Assembly (NCBI GenBank): GCA_964485095.1
Contig: CAZAIB010000018.1
Location: 1-64,000, forward strand
Reading direction: 5' to 3'
Source: CAYNWT01 sp964485095
GTDB lineage: Bacteria > Planctomycetota > Planctomycetia > Planctomycetales > Planctomycetaceae
DNA: 64,000 bases
This document shows positions 35,834 to 44,509 of this stretch, piece by piece. Under the pieces are notes generated by a model that was not told where the DNA came from, ran no database searches, and worked only from the letters and a program-made list of their open reading frames with translations. The position numbers and the translations under genes were made by a program. Position 1 is the first letter of the stretch; every line of letters starts with the position of its first letter.

Positions 35834-37924
35834 ATGACTAGCCGTCGAAAAAACCGCCGTGTTGGAAAGAGTTTCGCGCCCGAAGTGTTGGAGCAGCGAA
35901 CTCTGCTGACGACCGCAGGCAGCACGCTTACAGAGATCCTGTTTGCTCAGACCGACGACAGCGGTGCGATTCAAAGATTTGTCGACAGCGGTGACATTGG
36001 CGAAAGCAACGGAGCGAATCTGCAGGTTCGCTATGACCGGTATCTCGAGGCGGCTTCGGAGGGCAGAATCGGAGTGGCGGCCAACAGGTTGCAGTCCTTC
36101 CAGGACCGAGTCGACTTCTTCGTGAGCAACGACAGAATCACTCAGGACACTGCTGATCGATTGAACTCACTGATTCAATTCGATGGAAACCACGGTGACT
36201 ACGACATCCTGCGAGAAGCAGTTGTAGCGACCGGCAATACGGCGCTGCTGGATCGGTTCTCGGCTGCGTTCACCGTTTTCGCTCCGACGGACAGAGCGTT
36301 CATCAATCTGGCCGAAAATCTGGGCGGCGACGGTTCGACGGAAGCAGCCGCTTTTGCCAGCATCGTGGACATCGCCGCTGATCTTGGAAACGGTGACCCG
36401 ATTCCGGTTTTAAACACGATTCTGGAACAGCATATCGTCCGCGGCCAGCGCGATCAGCAATGGCTGCGCCGGACAGACTACAACGTTGGCGACACAGTTG
36501 AATTTAACGACCAGCGATTCGTGACCACGGTCGCTCACCGTTCGGGTCAGCAGTTTGCCAGCGGCAACTTCGAACGCCTGAGTGGTCGCAGCGATGCGAA
36601 CCAGCAAAGCCTCAGCTTCAGCCAGGTTGTTCGAGCCGCGGAGATTGAAACGTTTGGTGGCGGAACAATCACGCCTGACGGCCGGTTCCTTTTGGATGTC
36701 GATCGCGACCTGCCCGACGCGCGGCTTAACAAATCGCGTTCGGACATCCCTGCGAAGAACGGTGTCATTCACACGATCAACGAAGTCATGATCCCGATTG
36801 ACTTACTGGTCCCGCCCACGATCACCGGAACGATTCTTGAGAACGCTGGTGAGTTCGACAACACGGCATCCGACTTCGACATCCTGCTAAACGCCATTCA
36901 GGCTGTTGATAACAGTGCGGACGACGACACAAACCTTGCGGATGTTCTTAACGATCCGGACGCAGACCTCACTGTGTTCACTCCGACCGACAACGCGTTC
37001 CGCAGACTGGCCACTGACCTGGGCGTGAGCCTGGATCCGACCGATACCGATGGCGATGGCGTCCCGGACGACGAAGACGGGGACGGCCGGGCCGACGATA
37101 TGCGGACAGTCGATGAGAGAGCCTTCGATGGTCTGGTTGAGGTGTTCGCCGAAATGGGCGGCGGCGATCCAATTCCGGTTCTTCGAAGCATCCTGACTTA
37201 TCACGTGTCGGCCGGCGAGCAATCGCTGAGCGAGATCGTTGATAGCAACTCGCTGAATACCGTTAACGGTTCAACGATTTCTCCGAGTGGAAGAACGCTG
37301 CGTGACCAGGATCCGGAAGTGACCGATCCGCGAATCGTCAAAAGCCGCTCTGATGTGCTCGCTGAAAACGGCGTGGTACACACGATCGATCGCGTTCTGT
37401 TGCCAAACGATCTGGCAACTGCAGACACATTCGGTGACGTGCTGGCAGCCAGCGGCGGCGAGTTTGACAGTGACCGCGGTGACTTTGACATTCTGGCCAG
37501 AGCCGTCGAAACAGCCGGCCTGGGCGACACACTTTCCGACCCGGACCAATCGCTGACCGTGTTCGCTCCAACGGACAACGCGTTCATCGTGTTGGCTCAG
37601 GAACTGGGCTTCGAAGGCATCGACGAAACCGGCGCGTTTAACACGATTGTTGATGTTCTGACTGAGCTTGGCAACGGTGACGCCGGACCACTGCTCAACG
37701 ACATCCTGCTGTACCACATCGCCAATGGAGAGCGAAAGCTGGCCGGGCTGGACGGCGAGACGGTTTCAACGCTAAGCGGCGAGACCTTTGAAGTTCAGAG
37801 TCGGCTCATCGACAACGATCCTGACATCACAAACGGAACCATTAGCGAAGACCGTTCGGACGTCGATCTGGAAAACGGCATCATGCACGTGATTAGTCGC
37901 GTCCTGTTGCCATTCGACGTTTAA
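35834..37924 (+). CDS. secreted fasciclin (FAS1) repeat protein with LEPR-XLL-type N terminus
   Basis: A 696-residue protein. The start MTSRRKNRRVGKSFAPEVLEQRTLL matches the LEPR-XLL-type N-terminal signal seen in many large exported planctomycete proteins (basic stretch, then LEQRTLL). Three fasciclin-type domains follow (about 110-310, 325-510 and 520-696), each with the FAS1 box TVFAPTD(N/R)AF and an IH-x-I-x-x-V(L/M) element near its end. The first has an insertion around 205-260. The second carries a calcium-loop-like segment, DTDGDGVPDDEDGDGRADD. It is probably a cell-surface adhesion or matrix protein. ATG at 35834 is preferred over GTG at 35822. A strong terminator follows at 37952-37990. 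Confidence 0.9.
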   Translation: MTSRRKNRRVGKSFAPEVLEQRTLLTTAGSTLTEILFAQTDDSGAIQRFVDSGDIGESNGANLQVRYDRYLEAASEGRIGVAANRLQSFQDRVDFFVSNDRITQDTADRLNSLIQFDGNHGDYDILREAVVATGNTALLDRFSAAFTVFAPTDRAFINLAENLGGDGSTEAAAFASIVDIAADLGNGDPIPVLNTILEQHIVRGQRDQQWLRRTDYNVGDTVEFNDQRFVTTVAHRSGQQFASGNFERLSGRSDANQQSLSFSQVVRAAEIETFGGGTITPDGRFLLDVDRDLPDARLNKSRSDIPAKNGVIHTINEVMIPIDLLVPPTITGTILENAGEFDNTASDFDILLNAIQAVDNSADDDTNLADVLNDPDADLTVFTPTDNAFRRLATDLGVSLDPTDTDGDGVPDDEDGDGRADDMRTVDERAFDGLVEVFAEMGGGDPIPVLRSILTYHVSAGEQSLSEIVDSNSLNTVNGSTISPSGRTLRDQDPEVTDPRIVKSRSDVLAENGVVHTIDRVLLPNDLATADTFGDVLAASGGEFDSDRGDFDILARAVETAGLGDTLSDPDQSLTVFAPTDNAFIVLAQELGFEGIDETGAFNTIVDVLTELGNGDAGPLLNDILLYHIANGERKLAGLDGETVSTLSGETFEVQSRLIDNDPDITNGTISEDRSDVDLENGIMHVISRVLLPFDV

Positions 37925-37951
37925 ACAAAACTCTCGCTGACTGAATCTCAC

Positions 37952-37990
37952 GGGGCACTGGTGCTTACTTTGCATTAGTGCCCCTTTTTT
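37952..37990 (+). terminator. rho-independent terminator of fasciclin gene
   Basis: GGGGCACT (37952-37959) pairs with AGTGCCCC (37977-37984) and is followed by six T. It lies 28 bases after the stop of the fasciclin gene. Confidence 0.9.
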
Positions 37991-38127
37991 CGTTTCGCCA
38001 TCGGCTGGGCTCACTTGGTCCGACAAGTCTGCTCGGCGTCGATTGCCTCTGTTCAGGAATCCAATACGATCGGGGTGCCTCGCACGTATCCACGTTTCCG
38101 GCTTAGAAGGAGCCACGGGGGAGAATC

Positions 38128-38757
38128 ATGACGGAAGAATCCCTCGAGCAGACCCTCGAACGCAAAGGCAAGATGCGACGCCAGGCTTACGACGCTCGCA
38201 ACGCGCAGGAGAACAAAGACGAAGTCAGCAGAGCCGCGGTCGCACGGTTCATGGCTCTGCCTGAATACCAAAACGCGAAGGTCGCGATGTGGTATCTGGA
38301 TTGCCGTTCAGAGACGCGCACCAAGCCGGAACTCATGGAAGAGGTTGCGAAGGCAGAGAAGAAGATCATCGTGCCCTACTGCACGGAAGATGAAAACGGC
38401 GAGGTCAAACTCGGGCTATGGCACATGGAAAGCCTCGAGGAAATGGTCGTCGGTAAGTGGAACATTCTTGAACCACCTAAAGAACTCTGGGGGAACCCGG
38501 ACAAGGAAGTGGAACCGGAAGACCTTGATCTGGTTCTGGTTCCCGGCGTCGGTTTCGATCGCGCCGGACGCCGTATGGGCAACGGACAGGGTTACTACGA
38601 CCGACTACTGGAACGCGTTCGCCCCGACTGTTCGTTGGTCGCACTGTGCTACGAGTCACAAATGTTTGATGACATTCCGGTGGCTCCGCACGATGTCTTG
38701 ATGGACAAAGTCGTTACGGAAATCGCCGTCTACGAATCAGTAGGACGGAACACATGA
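38128..38757 (+). CDS. 5-formyltetrahydrofolate cyclo-ligase
   Basis: A 209-residue enzyme that converts 5-formyl-THF to 5,10-methenyl-THF with ATP. The diagnostic C-terminal motif VPGVGFDRAGRRMGNGQGYYDRLL (about 133-156; broken here into VPGVGFDRAGRR and MGNGQGYYDRLL) and VAMWYLDCRSETRT in the first half are present, together with basic residues K12 and K14 near the N terminus. AAGGAG and GGGGGAG precede the ATG. It precedes the trpA cluster by 165 bases, which contain a potential structured leader. Confidence 0.93.
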   Translation: MTEESLEQTLERKGKMRRQAYDARNAQENKDEVSRAAVARFMALPEYQNAKVAMWYLDCRSETRTKPELMEEVAKAEKKIIVPYCTEDENGEVKLGLWHMESLEEMVVGKWNILEPPKELWGNPDKEVEPEDLDLVLVPGVGFDRAGRRMGNGQGYYDRLLERVRPDCSLVALCYESQMFDDIPVAPHDVLMDKVVTEIAVYESVGRNT

Positions 38758-38787
38758 CGGCTAAAATCTACGCTGAAGCGTTCTGAT

Positions 38788-38847
38788 AGTTGCCGAACAC
38801 TCCGTGTTCGGTCCCGCTCCGGAACCGGGCTCGGAGAGTCGGCGACT
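38788..38847 (+). promoter_or_regulatory. possible three-way-junction RNA leader before trpA
   Basis: An outer stem AGTTG (38788-38792) / CGACT (38843-38847) encloses two hairpins: CCGAACAC / GTGTTCGG around TCC (38793-38811) and CTCCG / CGGAG (38817-38836). The structure ends 75 bases before the trpA start. There is no T run, so it is not an obvious terminator. A role in trpA expression is only a guess. Confidence 0.4.
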
Positions 38848-38922
38848 TTGTGGGCGTCCTCCAAAGTTTGCCCGCCTTTGGCTACAACTAAGCTCTCAGT
38901 TTTCGTCCAGGAGCACACTGCG

Positions 38923-39711
38923 TTGTCCGCAATTTCTGAAGTATTTGTCACTGCCAGGTCTGAAGGCCGCATGGCGTTCATGCCGTTCATTACGGCTGGC
39001 GACCCGAATCTTGATGGCACCAAAGCCGTCATCAACGAGCTCGCCGCGCGCGGAGTGGACCTGATTGAGATTGGGTTTCCTTACAGTGATCCGATTGCGG
39101 ATGGGCCGGTGATTCAGGCGTCGTACACGCGGGCGCTGGACGCTGGGATTCAGGTGGATGCGATCTTTGAAGCGATTGGTTCGCTGGACGATGTTCCGCC
39201 GCTGATTGCGATGGTGTCGTACGCGTTGGTGTTTCGAACCGGGTTGGAGGCGTTCGTTAAGAAGGCGGCCGAGTCTGGATTCGCCGGGATGATTGTTCCT
39301 GACCTGCCGGGCGATGAAGCGGTTGAGTTCTCCGAGATCACTCGGTCGAACGGTTTGGATCTCATCCAGTTGGTGGCTCCAACCAGTACGCCCGAACGCA
39401 CAAAGAAGATCGTCGAGACATGTTCGGGGTTTGTGTACTGCATCGCGGTGTCTGGGATCACGGGCGAACGCACCGGAGTGCAGCCGGAACTGTTGGATCA
39501 CCTGAAGTCTCTAAAGAAAATTACCGACCTGCCGTTGGCCGTTGGGTTCGGCATCAGCCAGCCTGAACACGTTGATTCGCTGCGAGGTGTAGCGGACGGT
39601 GTGATTGTCGGTTCGGCAATTGTCCGGCGGTTTACCGAATCGGAATCGCCGGTTGCTGACATCGGCAGCTTCGCGGCAGATATGGTTGCTGCGGTTCGAG
39701 CTGATTCATGA
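38923..39711 (+). CDS. tryptophan synthase alpha subunit
   Basis: A 262-residue TrpA that cleaves indole-3-glycerol phosphate to indole and glyceraldehyde-3-phosphate. The first catalytic Glu lies in DLIEIGFPYSDPIADGPVIQ and the catalytic Asp in the latter half of that segment. GERTGVQPELLDHLKSLK and PLAVGFGISQPEHV form the phosphate-binding region. The start is a TTG at 38923 with AGGAG about 9 bases upstream, which gives the normal family length. An upstream in-frame ATG at 38848 would add 25 unconserved residues over the structured leader. No trpB is adjacent; trpC lies 3 kb away on the other strand. The stop overlaps the EamA start by 4 bases. Confidence 0.95.
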   Translation: MSAISEVFVTARSEGRMAFMPFITAGDPNLDGTKAVINELAARGVDLIEIGFPYSDPIADGPVIQASYTRALDAGIQVDAIFEAIGSLDDVPPLIAMVSYALVFRTGLEAFVKKAAESGFAGMIVPDLPGDEAVEFSEITRSNGLDLIQLVAPTSTPERTKKIVETCSGFVYCIAVSGITGERTGVQPELLDHLKSLKKITDLPLAVGFGISQPEHVDSLRGVADGVIVGSAIVRRFTESESPVADIGSFAADMVAAVRADS

Positions 39712-40670
39712 CAACGGCCATTGCGACGCCAACGGATAGCTCAGTAAGAGTCGGAACCATCATGGGCATGGGTTCCGCCGTGTTCTATACACTGGCCAAT
39801 CTTGGTTTGCGACAGGTCGCATCCAGCAGCGATGTTGGCTGGGCCATTTGGATGAGCGCGGTGAAGTGCGTTCCGGTGACCGTCATTGTATGGGCCATCA
39901 TCGGTTGGAAATGTTCGCGCGGTGAACAGGCTTTGCCATCGCGGAAGTCCGTGCTGCCATTGTTGGCGGCAGGACTGGTGATGCAGTTTGGCGGCAACGT
40001 GCTGTTTCAATGGGCGATTAGTTTTGCTGGCCTGGCGATTACGGTTCCCATGATGTTCGCCTGCATTATCGGCAGTGGAGCGTACCTGGCGAAGCGGTTC
40101 CTTGGCGATCCGATTAGTAAGCGAACACTGCAGGCAATGCTGGTTTTGGTCGTTGCAATTTTTCTGTTGAGCGCTGGTGTGTCGCGGGCGACCGACGGTG
40201 GCACTACTGAAATGTCGAAGTCCGGGTACGCCGTCGCCGCAGCGATTCTGGCGGCAGTGGTGGCTGGCTGCACCTACGGAATGACGGGTGTCATCATTCG
40301 CAGCATGGTGGTTCGAGGCGTTCCGGCTGTCGCGTCGATGGTGATGTTCTGTTCGTCGGGCGTTGTCGTGTTGGGGACGGTTGGCTATCAACAATTGGGC
40401 GCGGAACGAATTCTGGCGACACCCGCTTCAGACTGGACGGCCATTCTATTTGCCGGCACTTGCAATGCCGCCGGGTTCTTTTGCTTCACCGGAGCACTAC
40501 GCCGGATTCCCGTGAACCGCACCAACTTGCTAAACGCGTCGCAGGTCGCCATGTGCGCGGTGGCGGGAGTGCTTGTGTTTTCTGAACCAGTCACAGGCGT
40601 GCTGGTTCTCGGATGTGTGTTGACGATTGTCGGCATCATGTTGGTCGATAACGAGAAGCAAGATGACTGA
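39708..40670 (+). CDS. EamA/DMT-family transporter
   Basis: A 320-residue membrane protein with about ten hydrophobic helices in two EamA-like halves (about 20-150 and 170-310), typical of drug/metabolite transporters that move small metabolites across the inner membrane. It overlaps the trpA stop by 4 bases (ATGA) and its own stop overlaps the next gene by 8 bases, so trpA, this gene and the carbonic-anhydrase-like gene form one coupled unit. The substrate is unknown. Linkage to trpA hints at an aromatic metabolite but is not proof. Confidence 0.88.
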   Translation: MTTAIATPTDSSVRVGTIMGMGSAVFYTLANLGLRQVASSSDVGWAIWMSAVKCVPVTVIVWAIIGWKCSRGEQALPSRKSVLPLLAAGLVMQFGGNVLFQWAISFAGLAITVPMMFACIIGSGAYLAKRFLGDPISKRTLQAMLVLVVAIFLLSAGVSRATDGGTTEMSKSGYAVAAAILAAVVAGCTYGMTGVIIRSMVVRGVPAVASMVMFCSSGVVVLGTVGYQQLGAERILATPASDWTAILFAGTCNAAGFFCFTGALRRIPVNRTNLLNASQVAMCAVAGVLVFSEPVTGVLVLGCVLTIVGIMLVDNEKQDD

Positions 40671-41256
40671 ATTCGATTGGAACCAACTGGTTCACGACAC
40701 TGTTCCAGAGTGCCCGCCACTTCCCTGTGACGACGAGCCGATCGACTGGAACGCGTTGCACTGCGATCCGGACATTCATAAGACAGCCTGGATTGCACCC
40801 GGTGCGGTGGTTGTTGGCCGAGTGCGTATCGGGGCACGGAGTTCGGTTTGGTACCAATCTGTGATTCGGGGCGATGGTCAGTTCATTCAGATTGGCGACG
40901 ACACCAACATTCAGGATGGCAGTATTCTGCACGTTGATGCGGACACACCTTGCGTCCTCGGCAACCGAGTCTCACTGGGACATCGCGCGTTGGTTCATGC
41001 ATCGACGGTTGAAGACGAAGCGTTAATCGGCATGAGCGCCACGGTTCTGAGCAAGTGCACGGTTGGAAGTCGAGCCATTGTGGCGGCCGGAGCGGTGGTT
41101 CTAGAAGGAACCGATATCCCGGCGAAGACAATCTGGGCCGGCTGTCCGGCGAAACAGATTGGCGTGGTGACGGAAGCGCACGAGAAACGGATCGCTCATA
41201 CGTGGCGGCATTATGTGAACGCGACCGTGGCTGCGATTGCTCGGTATGGGGCTTGA
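40663..41256 (+). CDS. gamma-carbonic-anhydrase-like hexapeptide protein
   Basis: A 197-residue left-handed beta-helix protein. Hexapeptide-type turns run from about residue 45 to 150 (for example AWIAPGAVVVGRVRIGARSS and TVGSRAIVAAGAVVLEG). The putative metal-site histidines lie in DGSILHVD and LGHRALVHAS, as in gamma-carbonic anhydrases and the YrdA/PaaY group. A ~35-residue N-terminal extension precedes the helix. Start is the ATG at 40663 inside the end of the EamA gene. Whether it hydrates CO2 or is a structural/thioesterase-associated relative cannot be told. A strong bidirectional terminator follows at 41288-41317. Confidence 0.88.
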   Translation: MTEFDWNQLVHDTVPECPPLPCDDEPIDWNALHCDPDIHKTAWIAPGAVVVGRVRIGARSSVWYQSVIRGDGQFIQIGDDTNIQDGSILHVDADTPCVLGNRVSLGHRALVHASTVEDEALIGMSATVLSKCTVGSRAIVAAGAVVLEGTDIPAKTIWAGCPAKQIGVVTEAHEKRIAHTWRHYVNATVAAIARYGA

Positions 41257-41287
41257 TGATTCCGACTTGGGTAGAGCGCGCAGAAAA

Positions 41288-41317
41288 AAAGCCACTCGCA
41301 TTTCTACGAGTGGCTTT
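41288..41317. terminator. bidirectional terminator between convergent genes
   Basis: AAAGCCACTCG (41288-41298) pairs with CGAGTGGCTTT (41307-41317). A seven-A run on the left makes it a perfect intrinsic terminator for the minus-strand gene ending at 41356, and the shorter T run on the right can serve the plus-strand gene ending at 41256. Confidence 0.9.
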
Positions 41318-41355
41318 CGGATTTCTTAGGCCAAGCCGGCAGGCTCTTCGACATT

Positions 41356-41982
41356 TCAGCGGATGCGGCGTTCGCCGTACTTTGGATCCTGAGCTGAAGT
41401 GCGTGTTGGAGCAGCAGAGTTTTGGTTGCCGGCAAGTGAACTGCCTGCGTCCTTCCAACCGGCGACTGACCAGGTTGGGTACTCTTCGATGACGGTTGTG
41501 CCAAGATCCTTCAGGATGTTTCGAAGGTTGGCTGAGCTCATGTTTTCGTTCTTCACAACGCGCTGTAGAACGAAACGTTTGTTGGTTGGGATGTAGGCAA
41601 AGAACTTGCCATTACCCAAACGGTCGTTGGCAGCCAGAAGACGCAGTAGCGACATGCGAGGCACGTCGGATGATGAGCTTGGAATCTGATCCAACCATGC
41701 CATGACCCACAGGGTCTCTTCGTTCTGACTCAGAACACTGGACATGGAGAGTTTCCACTCTTCACCCTTGTAGACGGCTTTGAATGCGAAGTCGTATCGC
41801 TTTTCAACCTTCTCTGGCTTCAAACCCATGGCGTCCAGGGTCTGACCGAGCTGGTTCTCCGTGAGTCGCCCGGCGACCGAACTTGCGCCGCTCTGAGCAT
41901 TAACAACACAGGCGATCATGGCGACGGCAACAGCCGCGCACAGACCGTTTCGAAACAGTCGGGTCCATCCGCGATTCTTCAT
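41356..41982 (-). CDS. secreted protein, YbjN/CesT-like fold suspected
   Basis: A 208-residue protein with a signal peptide (MKNRGWTRLFRNGLCAAVAV, then AMIACVVNAQ). The mature part (about 40-175) has a pattern reminiscent of YbjN or type III secretion chaperone-like folds: LTENQLGQTLDAMGLKPEKV, an alternating beta-strand stretch ending in VMAWLDQIP, then LLRLLAANDRLGNGKFFAYI and a final helix. The similarity is by eye and weak. The C-terminal ~25 residues are Ser/Ala/Thr/Arg-rich and probably disordered. The start at 41982 has AAAGGAGTGG just upstream. It is the last of a minus-strand run after trpC and the Nudix gene. Confidence 0.72.
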   Translation of the reverse strand: MKNRGWTRLFRNGLCAAVAVAMIACVVNAQSGASSVAGRLTENQLGQTLDAMGLKPEKVEKRYDFAFKAVYKGEEWKLSMSSVLSQNEETLWVMAWLDQIPSSSSDVPRMSLLRLLAANDRLGNGKFFAYIPTNKRFVLQRVVKNENMSSANLRNILKDLGTTVIEEYPTWSVAGWKDAGSSLAGNQNSAAPTRTSAQDPKYGERRIR

Positions 41983-42054
41983 TTGTCCACTCCTTTGGAA
42001 CTGCCCTGTTTTGGGCATGTCCGATCCGTCCGTGGATCGGCGTCAGCTTTGATT

Positions 42055-42663
42055 CTAGTTGGGAAAGAGGTTTCGGAGACAGATCTCTGACCATGTCTCA
42101 AACTCGTCAGATTCACCGACGAGTTGTGCCGGTGGCGCAAACCCTGTGTCTATCATCGACGCTTCACGCGCGCGAACTTTTGGCTGGTCGAGGTCAAATA
42201 TGTGAACCAGACCTAAATGAACACGGCCAACTTCGCTTTCATCATCGTTAATTAAGCCCACAAGGTTCTCTGTCCAGCCAGCTTCAAGGTAGATCTCCTC
42301 TTCTATCTCTCTTCGCATTCCTTCGCGGTATGCCCCGGCTTCGGCTTTCTCGTCAATTGACGAAATATGCCCGCCTACCCCAATTGACCGTTTGGCGTGC
42401 AGTCGGGCTTCACCAGTTTCTTTGCCACGGCGGTAATAGAAGACCTCACCCTGGCAACGAAAGATGCAGTACGGGATCAGCTGCTTGAAGCTGGGATCTT
42501 CTTCCATCTCGGGCCGCGGCCGATAGCTGGTGTAGGCCGGATCCAGCAGTGCCTTCATGTACGGTTCGGTGTCACCGCAGAAGCCCTGGAAGTGTCCGAT
42601 CTCGTGGAACACCGACGTGGGAACGACCAGAACCTGTTCGACTTGTTCGTTGGTGGCTGTCAT
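42055..42663 (-). CDS. Nudix-domain phosphohydrolase
   Basis: A 202-residue protein with a Nudix box GxxxxxEx7REUxEExxU-like segment in GGHISSIDEKAEAGAYREGM and the following RREIEEEIYLEAG (about 103-135), preceded by a beta-rich region that includes QLIPYCIFRCQGEVFYYRRG. It probably hydrolyses a nucleoside diphosphate linked to another moiety; the substrate is unknown. I chose the ATG at 42663 because it follows a GGAGACAAAG ribosome binding site and begins MTATNEQVEQVLVVP. Its upstream neighbour trpC ends 10 bases before it, so the two are likely cotranscribed. Confidence 0.85.
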   Translation of the reverse strand: MTATNEQVEQVLVVPTSVFHEIGHFQGFCGDTEPYMKALLDPAYTSYRPRPEMEEDPSFKQLIPYCIFRCQGEVFYYRRGKETGEARLHAKRSIGVGGHISSIDEKAEAGAYREGMRREIEEEIYLEAGWTENLVGLINDDESEVGRVHLGLVHIFDLDQPKVRAREASMIDTGFAPPAQLVGESDEFETWSEICLRNLFPN

Positions 42664-42673
42664 CTTTGTCTCC

Positions 42674-43453
42674 TTACGTTGCCAGGCCCAGTTCTCGGAT
42701 TGCGTGTCCGGGAGTGTCTGCCCGCATGAGTGTTTCACCAATCAGCACCGCGCCAACGTTGGCGTCGCGCAGTCGGTCGATGTCTTGGCTTGTCTTGATT
42801 CCGCTCTCACTGACAACTGTGACGTCGTCTGGTATCTGTTCAAGCAGATCTAGAGTGTGTTCGAGTCGCGTTTCGAAAGTCCGCAGGTCGCGGTTGTTGA
42901 TGCCGACCAAACGCGGGCCGACATCCAGAACCCGCTGTAGGTTGTTGCGATCGTAGAGTTCAATAAGAACATCCATGCCGAGTTCGGTCGCCTTGTCAAA
43001 CAGAACCTGAAGTGTCGGCTGATCAAGGCATTCCGCAATCAGCAAGACACAGTCGGCTCCGGCAGCCCGCGCTTCGACGACCTGGTATGGATCGAGAATA
43101 AAATCCTTGCGCAGTACGGGTAGTGAGATTGCTGACCGCACATCTTTGAGATGTTGCAGCGAACCCATGAAGCCAATTTCGTCCGTGAGAACACTCACGC
43201 ACGCCGCGCCGTGTTGCTGGTAGGAACTCGCGATTGCAACCGGGTCGAAGTCTTCACGAATGAGTCCGACTGATGGTGAAGCCTTCTTGACTTCCGCGAT
43301 CAACCGCACGCCTGGTTCAGCCAGCGCATCGGCAAACCCGCGTGGCTGCGGCGCCGTGTCGAGCAGCGGTTCGAGATCCGACAGTGGAACCGTGGCTCTT
43401 GTCGTTTCGATTTCGCCCCGTTTACGGTCGACAATCTGTTCCAGCAGATTCAT
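42674..43453 (-). CDS. indole-3-glycerol phosphate synthase
   Basis: A 259-residue TrpC, a TIM-barrel enzyme that makes indole-3-glycerol phosphate for tryptophan. It shows LIAEVKKASPSVGLI (catalytic Lys, about 51-65), CVSVLTDEIGFMGS, LPVLRKDFILDPYQV with the second Lys (about 108-122), GINNRDLRTFE and the phosphate-binding VVSESGIKTSQDI (about 213-225). The ATG at 43453 gives MNLLEQIVDRKRGEI, the normal family N terminus. It is alone, not in a trp operon: trpA lies 3 kb away on the other strand. Confidence 0.96.
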   Translation of the reverse strand: MNLLEQIVDRKRGEIETTRATVPLSDLEPLLDTAPQPRGFADALAEPGVRLIAEVKKASPSVGLIREDFDPVAIASSYQQHGAACVSVLTDEIGFMGSLQHLKDVRSAISLPVLRKDFILDPYQVVEARAAGADCVLLIAECLDQPTLQVLFDKATELGMDVLIELYDRNNLQRVLDVGPRLVGINNRDLRTFETRLEHTLDLLEQIPDDVTVVSESGIKTSQDIDRLRDANVGAVLIGETLMRADTPGHAIRELGLAT

Positions 43454-43526
43454 GTGTTCCTTCTCCGCATCGGCCGGGTGCCGATGCTGTTCACGGCTCG
43501 GGCGGCCATGATACCTGTGTGCTGCG

Positions 43527-44363
43527 ATGATACCGGGGGTTAGACTCGACCGGAACTGTCCGGCGACCTACCGTATACGCGTGGAAGGAAATGTCATCAG
43601 TTTCAGCATTCTGTTTAGCTCCATGGTCTGGACATGGATCGCGGTGCGCAAGATGCGAAACAAGCCGGTGGTTCAACCGGCTGGTGTTCAGGACACAGTC
43701 TGTCTGCCCGCCTACGGGATCGCTGTCGGCTGGGTTCTGCTTAGTCTTGCGATGCAGTTCTTACCGGGACTGACCGGCGAGGAACCGAAACCCAAGGGAA
43801 CCGTTTCACTGTCCGGGATCCAACAGTCGGTGATCCTTTCGGGTTGCCTGGCGTTTGTGCTGGCTGTCGTTTACTCAATCGGAAACGACAAAAAACCGGA
43901 GAACGGGCTACCCGCATTAAGAGCCGTCTCGTTGGGGATCGTGGCTTTTGTGGCCAGCCTTGGGCCGGTGTTCCTGGTGATGTTTGCGATTCAGCACGCC
44001 CTGGGACCGAACTCGGCTTCCCACGCACTTTTGGAGTTCATGAAGAAGAACAAGACACCAGAGGCGGCGATGTGGGTCGGCGCGTCCGCTGTCGTGACGG
44101 CTCCGCTATTGGAGGAATTACTGTACAGAGTCATCCTGCAAGGGCACCTGAGGAAGCTAATTCACCGCGACAAAGCGGTTGTCGTGGTTGCGGTGATCTT
44201 CTGTGTGGCGCACGGTTGGCCAAACATGCTGGGGCTTTTTCCTTTGGCAATAGCCCTTGGCGTACTCTACGACAGAACGAATAGTTACCTGGCAGTCGTG
44301 ACCGCCCACGCGGCCTTCAACATGACGATGCTGTTACTTACCGTACTTCTTCAAACCTCGTAG
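43527..44363 (+). CDS. CPBP-family intramembrane metalloprotease
   Basis: A 278-residue membrane protein with about eight helices. The CPBP (Abi) motifs are present: EELLYRVILQGHLRK (EExxxR, about 192-206), the second-motif histidine in FCVAHGWPN (about 230-238) and HAAFN near residue 264. Proteases of this family cleave or process small membrane substrates, sometimes bacteriocin-related. The substrate here is unknown. ATG at 43527 is the first start; GTG at 43581 would remove an 18-residue leader of low hydrophobicity and give a neater first helix. It is divergent from trpC. Confidence 0.87.
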   Translation: MIPGVRLDRNCPATYRIRVEGNVISFSILFSSMVWTWIAVRKMRNKPVVQPAGVQDTVCLPAYGIAVGWVLLSLAMQFLPGLTGEEPKPKGTVSLSGIQQSVILSGCLAFVLAVVYSIGNDKKPENGLPALRAVSLGIVAFVASLGPVFLVMFAIQHALGPNSASHALLEFMKKNKTPEAAMWVGASAVVTAPLLEELLYRVILQGHLRKLIHRDKAVVVVAVIFCVAHGWPNMLGLFPLAIALGVLYDRTNSYLAVVTAHAAFNMTMLLLTVLLQTS

Positions 44364-44509
44364 ACTCTATTCGGAAAACCTTACTTGTTCATCAGAGATG
44401 ACAAGACTGGCAGTTGAACCCGACCAGGAGAAAAGGTCGTGTCGTCATACAGCCACGTCGATGGCAAGAATGAGGTACTGCTTCGACGCTTCTGATCCCA
44501 GACCGACCC

